This document shows positions 10,034 to 18,188 of a stretch of 64,000 bases of DNA, one piece after another. The notes below the pieces were generated by a model. It saw nothing but the letters and a program-made list of their open reading frames with translations. It was not told where the DNA came from and made no database searches. How positions within the stretch are numbered: the stretch's first letter is position 1; the number at the start of each line of letters is the position of its first letter. Source of the DNA: a virus; IMG/VR virus record IMGVR_UViG_3300045806_000063, positions 62,001-126,000 of that record. One strand, given 5' to 3'. The translations under genes and the position numbers were made by a program.

Positions 10034-10633
10034 ATGCCCGATACTACTATAAAAACGATAAATAACGTAAAGTTAGACCATAACTTTTCTGTTCTGGATT
10101 CCCGAGTACATACACTTGAAACTACCCCATCTGGTGCCACCGGTCCTACCGGAGCCACCGGTCCTACCGGAGCCACTTCTGGCATCACTGGCCCAACCGG
10201 TGGTACTGGACCTACCGGTGGTACTGGACCTACTGGTCCTACCGGGGCCACTGGACCTACCGGGGCCACTGGACCTACCGGGGCTGCTGGACCTACCGGT
10301 CCTACTGGGGCTACCGGTGCTGCTGGCGGTCCATTGACCGCTACTGTTACCTTAGCTGCCAATGGCACTATCGACCTGCCAGCAAAGGCTGTAATTTCAG
10401 ATATTATCTTTGATAATCCATCTGGAACAGGCGTAACATTGACAGTTGGTACTACTCTGGGTGGGACAGATGTTGTGACCGCTGTTGAATTAGCCAGTGA
10501 AACTATTCAAGCTGTCGGAGCTGCAGGTTTAGGTATTCGTGCATTTTACAATATACAAACCCTGTATATCGATTCTGGATATTGGGGCACTGCATCTGCT
10601 ATCATTACTATAGCTTATACGCTGGCTGGTTAG
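10034..10633 (+). CDS. Collagen-like fibre protein
   Basis: A 199-aa protein with a short N-terminal helix ([21 protein letters not shown]), then about 60 residues of [13 protein letters not shown]-type collagen repeats, then a C-terminal beta domain shared with the preceding gene. The repeats use several synonymous codon sets (ggtcctaccgg, ggacctaccgg), showing local DNA repetition and probable slippage or recombination. It is the last gene before a strong palindrome. Trimeric stalk-and-tip architecture is inferred from the repeat type. Confidence 0.7.
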   Translation: MPDTTIKTINNVKLDHNFSVLDSRVHTLETTPSGATGPTGATGPTGATSGITGPTGGTGPTGGTGPTGPTGATGPTGATGPTGAAGPTGPTGATGAAGGPLTATVTLAANGTIDLPAKAVISDIIFDNPSGTGVTLTVGTTLGGTDVVTAVELASETIQAVGAAGLGIRAFYNIQTLYIDSGYWGTASAIITIAYTLAG

Positions 10634-10647
10634 TCACTGTTAAAATG

Positions 10648-10683
10648 AGATTGTCTACCGTCCTTAGGGACGGTAGACAATCT
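10648..10683. terminator. Palindromic terminator
   Basis: A 16-bp perfect stem (10648-10663 with 10668-10683) and loop TTAG, followed by TTATTAATA. It ends the fibre cluster before the SbcC-like gene. Confidence 0.65.
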
Positions 10684-10737
10684 TTATTAATATACGACTT
10701 TTGTCAATTTTATAGTGCAATCAAATAGAGATATCTA

Positions 10738-13200
10738 ATGTTCTTTAAATCAATATACTTGAAAGGCTGTAAATCCTTACGAGTTTTAAGTAACACTGAT
10801 GCAATCCAAATCTTCCCAACTACTGATCTAACGATGGTACTTGGAACTAATGGTGGAGGGAAAACAAGTTTACTAAGACAGATAACTCCAGAAGGAGCTA
10901 CGGAGAAAAACTTTATAATCGGTGGTAGCAAGATAGTAGATATAACTCATCGTGGATCTGAATATAAACTAACTTCAATAGTTGGGAAAACACCAAAACA
11001 TACTTTTGTTAAAGATGGGACCATTATACATGAGAATGTGACAACCAGTGTCCATAATCAAAAGGTTGTAGAGGAGTTTAACTTCAGCCCAGTTATCCAT
11101 AAGCTTTTAATAGGTGACTTGCATTTTACTCAAATGACTCCTACTGATCGTAAGGAAATATTAACACTAATAAACCCACTAGATTTAACATATGGGTTAA
11201 AGTTTCATTCTGACCTTAAGGAACAGATACATGATACTCAAGCTGTGCTTAAGCATATAACAATTAAAAATGCTGATAACAGAACTAAGTTAAATGCATT
11301 AAAGGTACCAGCAAACATTAATGAAACAAAGGAAAAGATAGAAGCTGAAATTAGCAGACTGCTTCCCTTCTCTGTTATGGAAGTAGATAGCGTTCCAGGG
11401 ACTATCAGCGCCATGCAAAAACAGTTACAAGAGTTAGAAAAGAAGTTTGATAGGTTTGATAACAGAAGAGTTTCGTCTGATAAGATTACCACAATTGAAG
11501 ATTTAAATGAATATGTAAATGAACTTAGTACTGAGCGTTTAATTATTCAAACTGGGATTGATAACCTAAATAAAGAACACTTTGCTTTGTCTAGTATTGG
11601 TTCTGATATTTTAACTCAAGAAATGACAAAAGTGGAAATTGAAGAAAAGATATATTATCTAACTGAGACTCTGGCTAATAAATATAAAGTCGCCATAGAT
11701 ATCCATTTAGACGGAGCTGACTTAGATAAGATGCAGTTAGGCTATGGTAAGATAGGTGAAACCCTTCATGATATATGGAGTTGGTTACCTGCAGTAAATT
11801 ATACCCAAGAGGAAATTGCAGTTAAAAGAAAGCGTAATAGTTGGATTAATGAAATCGTCATCGATAAGGAAAGAGAGAATAGAGTACTGCAGTCTGACCT
11901 TGATCATTATAAAAACCCAGAATCAATTATGACCTGTCCAAGATGTAATACTCAGTTCATTAAGTCAGGTGGAGATCTAGTCACATTAATCAACCATACT
12001 AACATAACCTTTAGTGCAAATGTTCAGTTAATCGATGGCTTAAATAAGGAACGTGAAGCACTCTCTATTGAACTATCAGATATACTGGCACAAGAGGAGG
12101 CAGTTAGTCGTATCTCCTTACTAAAGCGATATACGGCGGAATGTATGGAGTTCTGGAGTGAGTTTAGTTTAGCGACTGACATTATATTCAAAAGAGACAT
12201 CACAGCTAATAAATTACACCGATATATTTCAGGAATAACATATGCTAAAGAAAAATTAGAATTGGAAGCAGAACTTAACAGATATTCAAATCATCTATTA
12301 GTAGCTCAGTCATATGGGGCACACACAGTAGTTCGAACTGAAGCTATCCAAACTGAAATAAATTACAAACTTGAAAAGGTGAATGAACTTAAGGATGAGT
12401 TATCAAAATGTATTAAATTAACAAAGTACATTAAACATTTTTCAGATATATCGGATCAGTATAGTGAACTGGTTAAAGCTCTTAAAGCTAAAGCAGTTGA
12501 AGAAGCAGAACAGTCTGTAAAGAAATATGCTAAAACTAAGATATCCGAACATTACAATGAGGTAGCTCAGCTTCTGCATGTCTGGAATAAATATAATGCT
12601 CTTTTAAATTCCATAACAGAGCTGGATGATGAGCAAGCTAAGTTATCTGAAGAATTAAAGAATCTACGGATAGCTGAAGTTATTATCTCCCCAGTTAAAG
12701 GTGAGATAGCAAGACAGATGCAGGAGTTTATTAATGAGTATACTTCAAGAATTAATCAGATAATAGCTTCTACCTGGTCGTATCATCTGGCTGTTGAACC
12801 ATGTCCAATAGCAAATGAAACACTGAACTATATATTTCCATTAACTGTGATGGATAAAAACATTAGTGATATTTCCGTTGGTAGTAAAAGTCAACGAGAA
12901 ATGATCAATCTAGCGTTTACGTTAGTCATGCGTGAGTATCTGGATCTTAAAGATTATCCCTTATACCTTGACGAATTAGGGGTAGGCTATGATGAAGTCC
13001 ATAGGTCTAACTATATAGAATTTGTAAAGGGACTGTTGAATAGCGACGATTGTAGTCAGATATTTTTCGTTAGTCATTACGATTCAATATTCGGAGCATT
13101 CGCTAATGTAGATACTGTTGTTCTTAATGGTGACAACATTACAGTAGACAGAGAAGTGAATCAAATTGTAATATTTAATGAGGAGTATAAAAATGTCTAG
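10738..13200 (+). CDS. SbcC/Rad50-like ATPase (T4 gp46 type)
   Basis: An 820-aa SMC-type protein. Walker A is GTNGGGKTS at residues 36-44. Two long charged coiled-coil segments flank a zinc-hook CPRC near residue 400. The C-terminal half-site has an ABC signature region (DISVGSKSQREM near 710) and a Walker B LYLDELGVGYDE near 741. This order is that of Rad50/SbcC/T4 gp46, the ATPase partner of an Mre11-type nuclease used in end processing and recombination-dependent replication. No SbcD/gp47 nuclease gene is seen in this window, so the partner must lie elsewhere. Weak RBS. The end overlaps the next gene by eight bases. Confidence 0.8.
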   Translation: MFFKSIYLKGCKSLRVLSNTDAIQIFPTTDLTMVLGTNGGGKTSLLRQITPEGATEKNFIIGGSKIVDITHRGSEYKLTSIVGKTPKHTFVKDGTIIHENVTTSVHNQKVVEEFNFSPVIHKLLIGDLHFTQMTPTDRKEILTLINPLDLTYGLKFHSDLKEQIHDTQAVLKHITIKNADNRTKLNALKVPANINETKEKIEAEISRLLPFSVMEVDSVPGTISAMQKQLQELEKKFDRFDNRRVSSDKITTIEDLNEYVNELSTERLIIQTGIDNLNKEHFALSSIGSDILTQEMTKVEIEEKIYYLTETLANKYKVAIDIHLDGADLDKMQLGYGKIGETLHDIWSWLPAVNYTQEEIAVKRKRNSWINEIVIDKERENRVLQSDLDHYKNPESIMTCPRCNTQFIKSGGDLVTLINHTNITFSANVQLIDGLNKEREALSIELSDILAQEEAVSRISLLKRYTAECMEFWSEFSLATDIIFKRDITANKLHRYISGITYAKEKLELEAELNRYSNHLLVAQSYGAHTVVRTEAIQTEINYKLEKVNELKDELSKCIKLTKYIKHFSDISDQYSELVKALKAKAVEEAEQSVKKYAKTKISEHYNEVAQLLHVWNKYNALLNSITELDDEQAKLSEELKNLRIAEVIISPVKGEIARQMQEFINEYTSRINQIIASTWSYHLAVEPCPIANETLNYIFPLTVMDKNISDISVGSKSQREMINLAFTLVMREYLDLKDYPLYLDELGVGYDEVHRSNYIEFVKGLLNSDDCSQIFFVSHYDSIFGAFANVDTVVLNGDNITVDREVNQIVIFNEEYKNV

Positions 13201-14083
13201 TACTGATGATTTGGAAGCAGCTTTAGGTAAGGCTATGCAATTGATAGATAAGTTAAATAGCCGTGTAAACGAGTTAGAAAACCCAAAGACTACTCTGAAG
13301 GATATAGGGTATGGTACTGTACTAGCAGATAAAAATAACGACTCTAAGCACCTCTTAGTGCATCTCCATGAGGAGTTTCCAAATATGGAAGGTGATTTAT
13401 CATCACTTCATACTAGTGTTGAATATTCAGGGACTGATATTCATGGAGAGTCCTATAACCATACACTTCAGTTTAATAGTGGAGTTAAGGCGATCTGGCT
13501 TGAAAAACCTAACCAAGCCACTGCAGATTGTTTAGTCACAGGTCAACAGGTAAAGATGTATCAGGCAGGAGATGGAGATAAGTATTATTGGGAAGCATTA
13601 GGTAGACAAAAGGAGAAGATGAGAGCTGAGAAAAAGACATACGTCTTTAATGCTTCCAGCGCCCCTAAGGATACTGATATAAATGTAACTCCCGATAACC
13701 ACTATGTCTTTGAGATAAATGGCCAGGATGGTCATATCACTTTAACGACTTCAAAGGACAACGGAGAAGCTTGTACCTTTACGGTACAGTTAGATACAAA
13801 GAAAGGTGCATTTTCCATATCAGATAGTTTAAATAACCATTTTAATATCGATAGCGTAAATGCTAATTTCTTGTATCAGAATACTAAAGGTGGTAAGATT
13901 TCTGTGTCAGGAAAGGATATGGTATTAGAAGGAGAAACTCTTCATGCAAGTTTTACTAACATTATTTTAAACGGAGATACTCAAGTAGTAAAAACATTAA
14001 CAACTGCTAGCATCAAAAATAGCGGGGATATCGCCACTGCAACTATTGGTGATGTTCCGGTAGCTAATTACCAACATAGTTAA
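13193..14083 (+). CDS. Putative baseplate spike-type protein
   Basis: The start is set at 13193 because GAGGAG lies 7-12 bases upstream; an in-frame ATG at 13178 lies upstream of that site. The 296-aa protein begins with a short coiled coil (DLEAALGKAMQLIDKLNSRV). The middle holds KMYQAGDGDKYYWEALGR, a pattern I associate with baseplate or spike proteins of myoviruses. The rest (residues ~145-296) has beta-strand repeats with regular Gly/Asp/Asn turns, like a triple-stranded beta-helix or OB-plus-helix spike. Its position behind a recombination ATPase is unusual for a structural gene. The assignment is tentative; a plain structural protein is the safer reading. Confidence 0.45.
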   Translation: MSSTDDLEAALGKAMQLIDKLNSRVNELENPKTTLKDIGYGTVLADKNNDSKHLLVHLHEEFPNMEGDLSSLHTSVEYSGTDIHGESYNHTLQFNSGVKAIWLEKPNQATADCLVTGQQVKMYQAGDGDKYYWEALGRQKEKMRAEKKTYVFNASSAPKDTDINVTPDNHYVFEINGQDGHITLTTSKDNGEACTFTVQLDTKKGAFSISDSLNNHFNIDSVNANFLYQNTKGGKISVSGKDMVLEGETLHASFTNIILNGDTQVVKTLTTASIKNSGDIATATIGDVPVANYQHS

Positions 14084-14097
14084 CAAGAGGAAACAAA

Positions 14098-14185
14098 ATG
14101 AAATATCAAGTAAGGTGGCATTTTACTGATTGATGAATTTGAAACAGGGATGAGTCCAGACCTATTGGAAATATTCATTCCATAA
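14098..14185 (+). pseudogene. Possible frameshifted small gene
   Basis: After an AAGAGGAAAC ribosome site, an ATG at 14098 opens an 11-codon frame (MKYQVRWHFTD) that ends in TGA. In the +1 frame, starting at 14129, coding-like sequence continues (IDEFETGMSPDLLEIFIP) to a stop at 14185. One base change in register would give a 29-residue product. This looks like a small gene broken by an indel, or a decayed remnant. The remaining bases to 14224 carry only the RBS for the next gene. Confidence 0.25.
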
Positions 14186-14224
14186 ACTTTTACACGTAGC
14201 TGACGTAGACTTAAGGAAAGCACA

Positions 14225-15820
14225 ATGAATACCAATCTAAAATGTTACATCAAAGGATCTCCGGAACAAGAATTTGACGAAACTGTTACTTATTCAGTTT
14301 TACAATTTTTACTAAACGATGAATCAAACTGCGCTGATCCATATCAGGCAAGTGTCGTTTTGGTGTCTGAATATGGTTTCGTATTAGTAAGACCAGTCCA
14401 TGAAATTTGGATCCTTGTTCCAGTTCCGACATTAATCCGGGTCAGATATGATCAGCCTGAATTTAGTTTTACTTTTGATAAAGTAGCTAGGGTAGAGATG
14501 GTTTGGCTCGATCCTGAAAATCCTTTAAGTGACAGGGCAATGGCGTTCACCTTTAAAGACCCATATCCTCCAGTGACAATTAATTTTGGATCGGATCTGG
14601 AGAATAATCCTGTTTACCAGGAGGCTAATCGTATCATGCTAAATTTAATGACAGCAGAACCACATAAGCGACCTGCTTCAGTTCTCCTCACTGATAAAAT
14701 AGAGAGTGATAAAATTGATGAAAGTCTGAAACCTTTATTTAAGGAGTCTGATAGAAGTATGATGCGAACAATGTATGGTTCTGCAGAGGCTCATGGGATG
14801 TTCAGTCCTTTCCCTCACCTAGATGAAAGTCTGAAACCTTTATTTAATATGGTTCGAGACTTTCATACAGAAACTATTGGTGAACTATCAGATAAAGAGG
14901 ATGGAGGGAATCAACTGGATGAGATGTCAGCTTATAAAAAATATGTAAAGGAACAAGAGGCTGAAGATGTTAAACCTTTATGTGAACTACGGCATACGGT
15001 AGTGGTAGCCAAGGCCGAAGAAGATGTAGCCGCCATGGTCAAATCTCTAGAAGGACCATCTAAGAAATTAAAAGGTATGACGGATCAGATAAATTTACTA
15101 CAATTGGTGGCTGACCATGAAGCTTCTGCCGGGAATGAGTTATCTCAGATCGTGCCCAAATATCCCGATGGGTTAGTGGCAGAACCAGATGGGGGGGATA
15201 AAGCGAGTGATGATTTATGCGAGTTCCTTCGGCGAGCGTACGAACGTTTAAGTAAGGATAAGGAATTAAATTTGAACAGTCCTGAGGGGTCTATCAGTTC
15301 TGAACATCTTCAAGAAATCTTTGATGAAAATAAAACGGAGCCTGATAGAAGTATGATGCGAACAATGTATGGTTCTGCAGAGGCTCATGAGATGTTCAGT
15401 CCTTTCCCTCACCTAGATGGAAGTATCAAAAGTTATTGTCTGGACTTGAATGAGTTACCTAAGGAGCTACCCACACCCTCGGGTAGAGATGTCGTAGTAC
15501 CTCAAACCGCTGAATGTATGAAAGTTTTGTCTGATTCAGTTCAGGGTGTAGATGAGAGAGCTGACAAGAAGATTGATGAAGCTTACCAGCGTCTTAATAA
15601 TGATGATTTGCGTGAGTTACAAGAGCCAGCCATTGAATGTTTATCCAAACATAAGTGGGAACCTCATCAGGACTCTCACTACTATCTACGTTATCTACGC
15701 CTTCGCAGTTGGGAGGAGGGTCCTAAACAATCATCTGGTTTCAGTGGCCAGAGTAAACCTCAGCCATGGCCTTTTGAAATTCTTATAAAAATCTTAAATA
15801 AATGTAAAGGTAAGGGTTAA
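14225..15820 (+). CDS. Unknown 531-aa protein with internal duplications
   Basis: A 531-aa acidic, hydrophilic protein with AAGGAAAGC before the ATG. The N-terminal ~150 residues look like a compact alpha/beta domain. From about residue 160 it is Glu/Lys-rich and contains two copies of DRSMMRTMYGSAEAH, encoded by an 83-base direct repeat with two mismatches. A 26-base exact repeat (encoding DESLKPLF) also occurs twice. Near-identity at the DNA level implies recent internal duplication. No enzyme motif is recognised. The C-terminal part has mixed charge and may be disordered. It lies just upstream of thymidylate synthase with 2 bases between them. Confidence 0.55.
   Translation: MNTNLKCYIKGSPEQEFDETVTYSVLQFLLNDESNCADPYQASVVLVSEYGFVLVRPVHEIWILVPVPTLIRVRYDQPEFSFTFDKVARVEMVWLDPENPLSDRAMAFTFKDPYPPVTINFGSDLENNPVYQEANRIMLNLMTAEPHKRPASVLLTDKIESDKIDESLKPLFKESDRSMMRTMYGSAEAHGMFSPFPHLDESLKPLFNMVRDFHTETIGELSDKEDGGNQLDEMSAYKKYVKEQEAEDVKPLCELRHTVVVAKAEEDVAAMVKSLEGPSKKLKGMTDQINLLQLVADHEASAGNELSQIVPKYPDGLVAEPDGGDKASDDLCEFLRRAYERLSKDKELNLNSPEGSISSEHLQEIFDENKTEPDRSMMRTMYGSAEAHEMFSPFPHLDGSIKSYCLDLNELPKELPTPSGRDVVVPQTAECMKVLSDSVQGVDERADKKIDEAYQRLNNDDLRELQEPAIECLSKHKWEPHQDSHYYLRYLRLRSWEEGPKQSSGFSGQSKPQPWPFEILIKILNKCKGKG
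14748..14830 (+). repeat. Direct repeat copy 1 (83 bases)
   Basis: First copy of an 83-base direct repeat within the 531-aa gene. The second copy is at 15342-15424, exactly 594 bases downstream and in the same frame. I count two mismatches. Shorter exact 26-base copies at 14717-14742 and 14822-14847 abut it, so the block seems to have been built by successive duplications. Confidence 0.9.
15342..15424 (+). repeat. Direct repeat copy 2 (83 bases)
   Basis: Second copy of the 83-base in-frame direct repeat of the 531-aa gene, offset 594 bases (198 codons) from the first. Confidence 0.9.
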
Positions 15821-15822
15821 AA

Positions 15823-16719
15823 ATGAAAGAGTATTTTGACTTAATTAATGCCATCCAAAAGGACGGAGAGTTTACTGGAGATAGAACTGGTATGGGAACT
15901 CAATCTCTTTTCGGGTATCAGTACCGGATTGATTTAAGAAAAGGATTTCCATTACTGACTTCTAAGAAGATGAATTATAAAAAGATCTTTTTGGATATGC
16001 TTTGGATGTTATCAGGTTCAACGAATGTAAAGGACTTGCATAAAGACGGAGTTCATATTTGGGATTCTTGGGCTACCGAAGATGGTAATCTAGGTCCTAT
16101 CTATGGAAAATTGTGGAGGAGATGGTCAGCTGGTAGGGTTAAGACAGATAGTAGATTTTGCCCAGAAAATATGGAGACTACATTATCAATTTCAACTAGA
16201 GTGATCGATCAGATTAGTACGGTAATTGAGAAGATCAAAAAGTTTTCAAATTCAAGAGCTTTAATTGTAACTGCATGGGATCCTGATACAGTACCGGATG
16301 AATCAGTCAGTCCCCAAGAGAATGTAAGACAAGGGAGACAATCTCTAGCATCATGTCAGACATTGTTTCAGTTTAAAGTCTACGGTAATCATTTAGATCT
16401 TCAGTTATATCAAAGGTCGGCAGATTGTATGCTAGGGGTGCCGTATAACCTAGCAGAATATGCATTGTTACTTCACATGGTGGCTCAACAGTGTGACCTG
16501 GTTCCTAGGTTCTTCATTCATAGTTTCGGTGATGCGCATATTTATAATCACCATCGTGAAACTGTAGCGTATCAGTTGACTAGAGAGCATGATCTTTATG
16601 ATCTACCTACTCTGGTTATTAAGAGAAAGCCTGAATCAATCTTTAAGTACACTTTGGATGATTTTGAAATTATTGACTATGAGTGCCATCAAGCTATCGA
16701 GTTTAAAGTAGCAGTTTAA
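15823..16719 (+). CDS. thyA: Thymidylate synthase
   Basis: A 298-aa ThyA-family enzyme that converts dUMP to dTMP with methylene-THF. Visible family segments are GDRTGMGTQSLFG near the N-terminus, WATEDGNLGPIYGKLWR around residue 85-100, the catalytic Cys178 (ASCQTLFQF), LYQRSADCMLGVPYNLAEYA, and the RKPESIFKY ending. The Asn of YNLAEYA, which sets dUMP over dCMP specificity, is kept, so this is unlikely to be a hydroxymethylase. The usual PCH around the catalytic Cys is SCQ here and RSCD is RSAD, both unusual. A ~30-residue insertion precedes the SRALIV strand. The DHFR-fold gene downstream fits a folate/thymidylate module. Confidence 0.9.
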   Translation: MKEYFDLINAIQKDGEFTGDRTGMGTQSLFGYQYRIDLRKGFPLLTSKKMNYKKIFLDMLWMLSGSTNVKDLHKDGVHIWDSWATEDGNLGPIYGKLWRRWSAGRVKTDSRFCPENMETTLSISTRVIDQISTVIEKIKKFSNSRALIVTAWDPDTVPDESVSPQENVRQGRQSLASCQTLFQFKVYGNHLDLQLYQRSADCMLGVPYNLAEYALLLHMVAQQCDLVPRFFIHSFGDAHIYNHHRETVAYQLTREHDLYDLPTLVIKRKPESIFKYTLDDFEIIDYECHQAIEFKVAV

Positions 16720-16729
16720 TTATTACATT

Positions 16730-16760
16730 TAGTCTCCTGTCATTAAATGACAGGAGACTA
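16730..16760. terminator. Palindromic terminator
   Basis: A 14-bp perfect stem with loop TAA just after thymidylate synthase. No T-tract; the next RBS (ATGGAGGAAT) follows within 10 bases. Confidence 0.55.
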
Positions 16761-16777
16761 TCTAATGGAGGAATAAA

Positions 16778-17029
16778 ATGAAAAAACCTATAACTGTAAT
16801 TAAATCAACCTTTGAACAAAGGGAGGAACGAAGAGAGTTAGAAGAAGATATTAAGGATAATATCCGAGAAGTGATTCATTCTATTTTAATAGGTACTGTT
16901 GATACACATTTCGTAGGAGACATCGATGTAACTGTACGTGGTAGCAGGGAAGGTATAGTTCGTAAATCTAGTCTTACTATAAGGGTTGAAAACCCAGTAA
17001 CTTATACAAGGGCCAATACGATAGAATGA
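16778..17029 (+). CDS. Unknown small protein
   Basis: An 83-aa protein with a strong GGAGGAAT site. The N-terminal 35 residues are charged and helical (EQREERRELEEDIKDNIREV); the C-terminal part is a short beta-rich segment (FVGDIDVTVRGSREG). It overlaps the HigA-like gene by ATGA. It does not look like a HigB/RelE toxin (no RelE-type basic core), although its place directly upstream of a HigA-like gene is where a toxin would be expected. Confidence 0.55.
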   Translation: MKKPITVIKSTFEQREERRELEEDIKDNIREVIHSILIGTVDTHFVGDIDVTVRGSREGIVRKSSLTIRVENPVTYTRANTIE

Positions 17030-17277
17030 AAATCATATCACATCCTGGTGAAACAATAAAAGTTCTTTACTTTGAACCTTTAAATGTATCTCAGGCTACA
17101 TTTGGTAAAATGGTAGGTATAGATCAGAGAACAGTTTCAAAATTATTAGCAGGGAAAATTCCCATTACTACTAATCTAGCTACCAAGTTAGAGCGTTCAA
17201 TAGGCGACACTGCTGCAAGTTGGCTATTGCAACAACAGTGGTACGATTTAGCACAACAGAGGAAAACTAATGATTAG
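17026..17277 (+). CDS. HigA-like HTH protein without HigB
   Basis: An 83-aa XRE-family protein of the HigA/VapI branch. It begins with HPGETIKVLYFEPLNVSQ, has the HTH TFGKMVGIDQRTVSKLLAGK, and ends with the family signature ITTNLATKLERSI...ASWLLQQQWYDLA. HigA antitoxins normally pair with a HigB toxin encoded directly upstream. No HigB-like protein is visible here. It may act as an orphan repressor, or as a phage-encoded antitoxin that neutralises a host HigB. It is coupled by overlap to both neighbours. Confidence 0.75.
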   Translation: MKIISHPGETIKVLYFEPLNVSQATFGKMVGIDQRTVSKLLAGKIPITTNLATKLERSIGDTAASWLLQQQWYDLAQQRKTND

Positions 17278-17644
17278 TACACAACGTAAGTCTACCTTTG
17301 AAAGCAGAGAATATAATAGAAAGTGTCTGAACTACTATCGGCAAAGTTTTGCCGATAGTTACAATGGGTTAGAGGCTGAAGTAATAACGAGATATATCCG
17401 ACATGCGTCATCATCTATTGCAAAGGCAAGTAGATTATTGACCTATGGTCCTCTTTATGGACATATGGTGGATTGCTTCATAAATACCTTGACAGACGTA
17501 GAATTGGATATAAAAGATTTACAAGAAGAAGGTATAATCGAATCTGACCAGTATGCTAATATGGTAGCGGAATCTAAACTTTATAGACCGCCGCTAACTT
17601 CCTTACATAGAGAAGTGCTAGAGAATACTAAGTGGTCTTTTTAA
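17270..17644 (+). CDS. Unknown small protein
   Basis: A 124-aa, largely helical protein whose start overlaps the HigA-like gene. No motif is recognised. Codons 22-31 sit in a perfect 12-bp inverted repeat (17334-17359), unusual inside a reading frame. It is followed by the DHFR-fold gene after 14 bases, within the same short operon. Confidence 0.5.
   Translation: MISTQRKSTFESREYNRKCLNYYRQSFADSYNGLEAEVITRYIRHASSSIAKASRLLTYGPLYGHMVDCFINTLTDVELDIKDLQEEGIIESDQYANMVAESKLYRPPLTSLHREVLENTKWSF
17334..17359. repeat. Intragenic perfect inverted repeat
   Basis: Arms 17334-17345 and 17348-17359 are exact reverse complements (ACTATCGGCAAA), giving a 12-bp stem with nearly no loop, inside the reading frame of a 124-aa unknown protein. 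Confidence 0.85.
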
Positions 17645-17658
17645 ACTGGAGATATTAA

Positions 17659-18168
17659 ATGGCAATTTCAATAGTGGTTACGATAGATCCTAATGGGGTA
17701 ATTGCTCTTAATGGGGATCTACCTTGGCAATACTCGAAAGCATTAGAACACTTTGCTCCTATCACACGAGCTATGCCTGTTGTATTAGGGTTCAATGCCT
17801 TCCGCTGTACGTCTAACAGTATCAAACGTACCCATAACTTATACTCTCTTTCACGTCGCAATACGGAAGGATTAGTTCAATTGATGGACGGTCTCTTTAC
17901 TTCAAATAGTCTGGAGAATGTAATAGAAGCTGAAGCAAAGATAGGGAATACTGATTTAGTAGTACTTGGAGGGTATGATCTGTTTGAATTAGTCCTCCCA
18001 TTTGCGGTAAGGATCTATTTTACTAAGATGCATCTTCCTGTAGAATATACAGAAAAGGATACCATTATTAAATTTCCTCAATTCAGTAAACGAGAATGGG
18101 AGTGTACCGAATTAGTTCGTGCAAAGGACTGTAGTCATATAACGTATACACGGAAAGTTCAAAAATAG
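17659..18168 (+). CDS. Dihydrofolate-reductase-fold protein
   Basis: A 169-aa protein of DHFR length. It shows the DHFR first strand and loop (ISIVVTIDPNGVIALNGDLPW), a VLGFNAF segment where DHFRs have the NADPH-binding GRxTxES, and VVLGGYDLFELVLPFAVRIYFTK matching the GG-x-x-L and DxxxxT region. The active-site acid (Asp27 in E. coli, in LPADLAWF) aligns with Ala28 here, with a Glu two residues later. The Arg/Thr of the cofactor motif are also absent. It may be a divergent reductase or a DHFR-derived structural protein (T4 carries DHFR in its baseplate). Its neighbour thymidylate synthase favours a folate role. Confidence 0.75.
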   Translation: MAISIVVTIDPNGVIALNGDLPWQYSKALEHFAPITRAMPVVLGFNAFRCTSNSIKRTHNLYSLSRRNTEGLVQLMDGLFTSNSLENVIEAEAKIGNTDLVVLGGYDLFELVLPFAVRIYFTKMHLPVEYTEKDTIIKFPQFSKREWECTELVRAKDCSHITYTRKVQK

Positions 18169-18176
18169 TTAAAAGA

Positions 18177-18186
18177 TATATTATCT
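18177..18186 (+). promoter_or_regulatory. TATATTATCT early-type promoter element
   Basis: A match to the recurrent TATATTATCT element found about 50-90 bases ahead of several small genes here. It lies 48 bases before the ATG at 18235. A 9-bp hairpin (18189-18212) sits in the presumed leader. Confidence 0.45.
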
Positions 18187-18188
18187 GA

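Noticed and set aside
10140-10340. CRISPR-like or tandem repeat array in plus-strand DNA
   Set aside because: The repeats are collagen codons (9-base units) without spacers; no CRISPR array or cas gene was seen anywhere.
10027-10368. Minus-strand frame of Pro/Val/Gly repeats (PVGPVG type)
   Set aside because: It is the exact antisense of the collagen-like repeats of the plus-strand fibre gene, and has no ribosome site.
16778-17029. HigB toxin upstream of the HigA-like gene
   Set aside because: Its sequence lacks the RelE/HigB-type basic core; kept as unknown.
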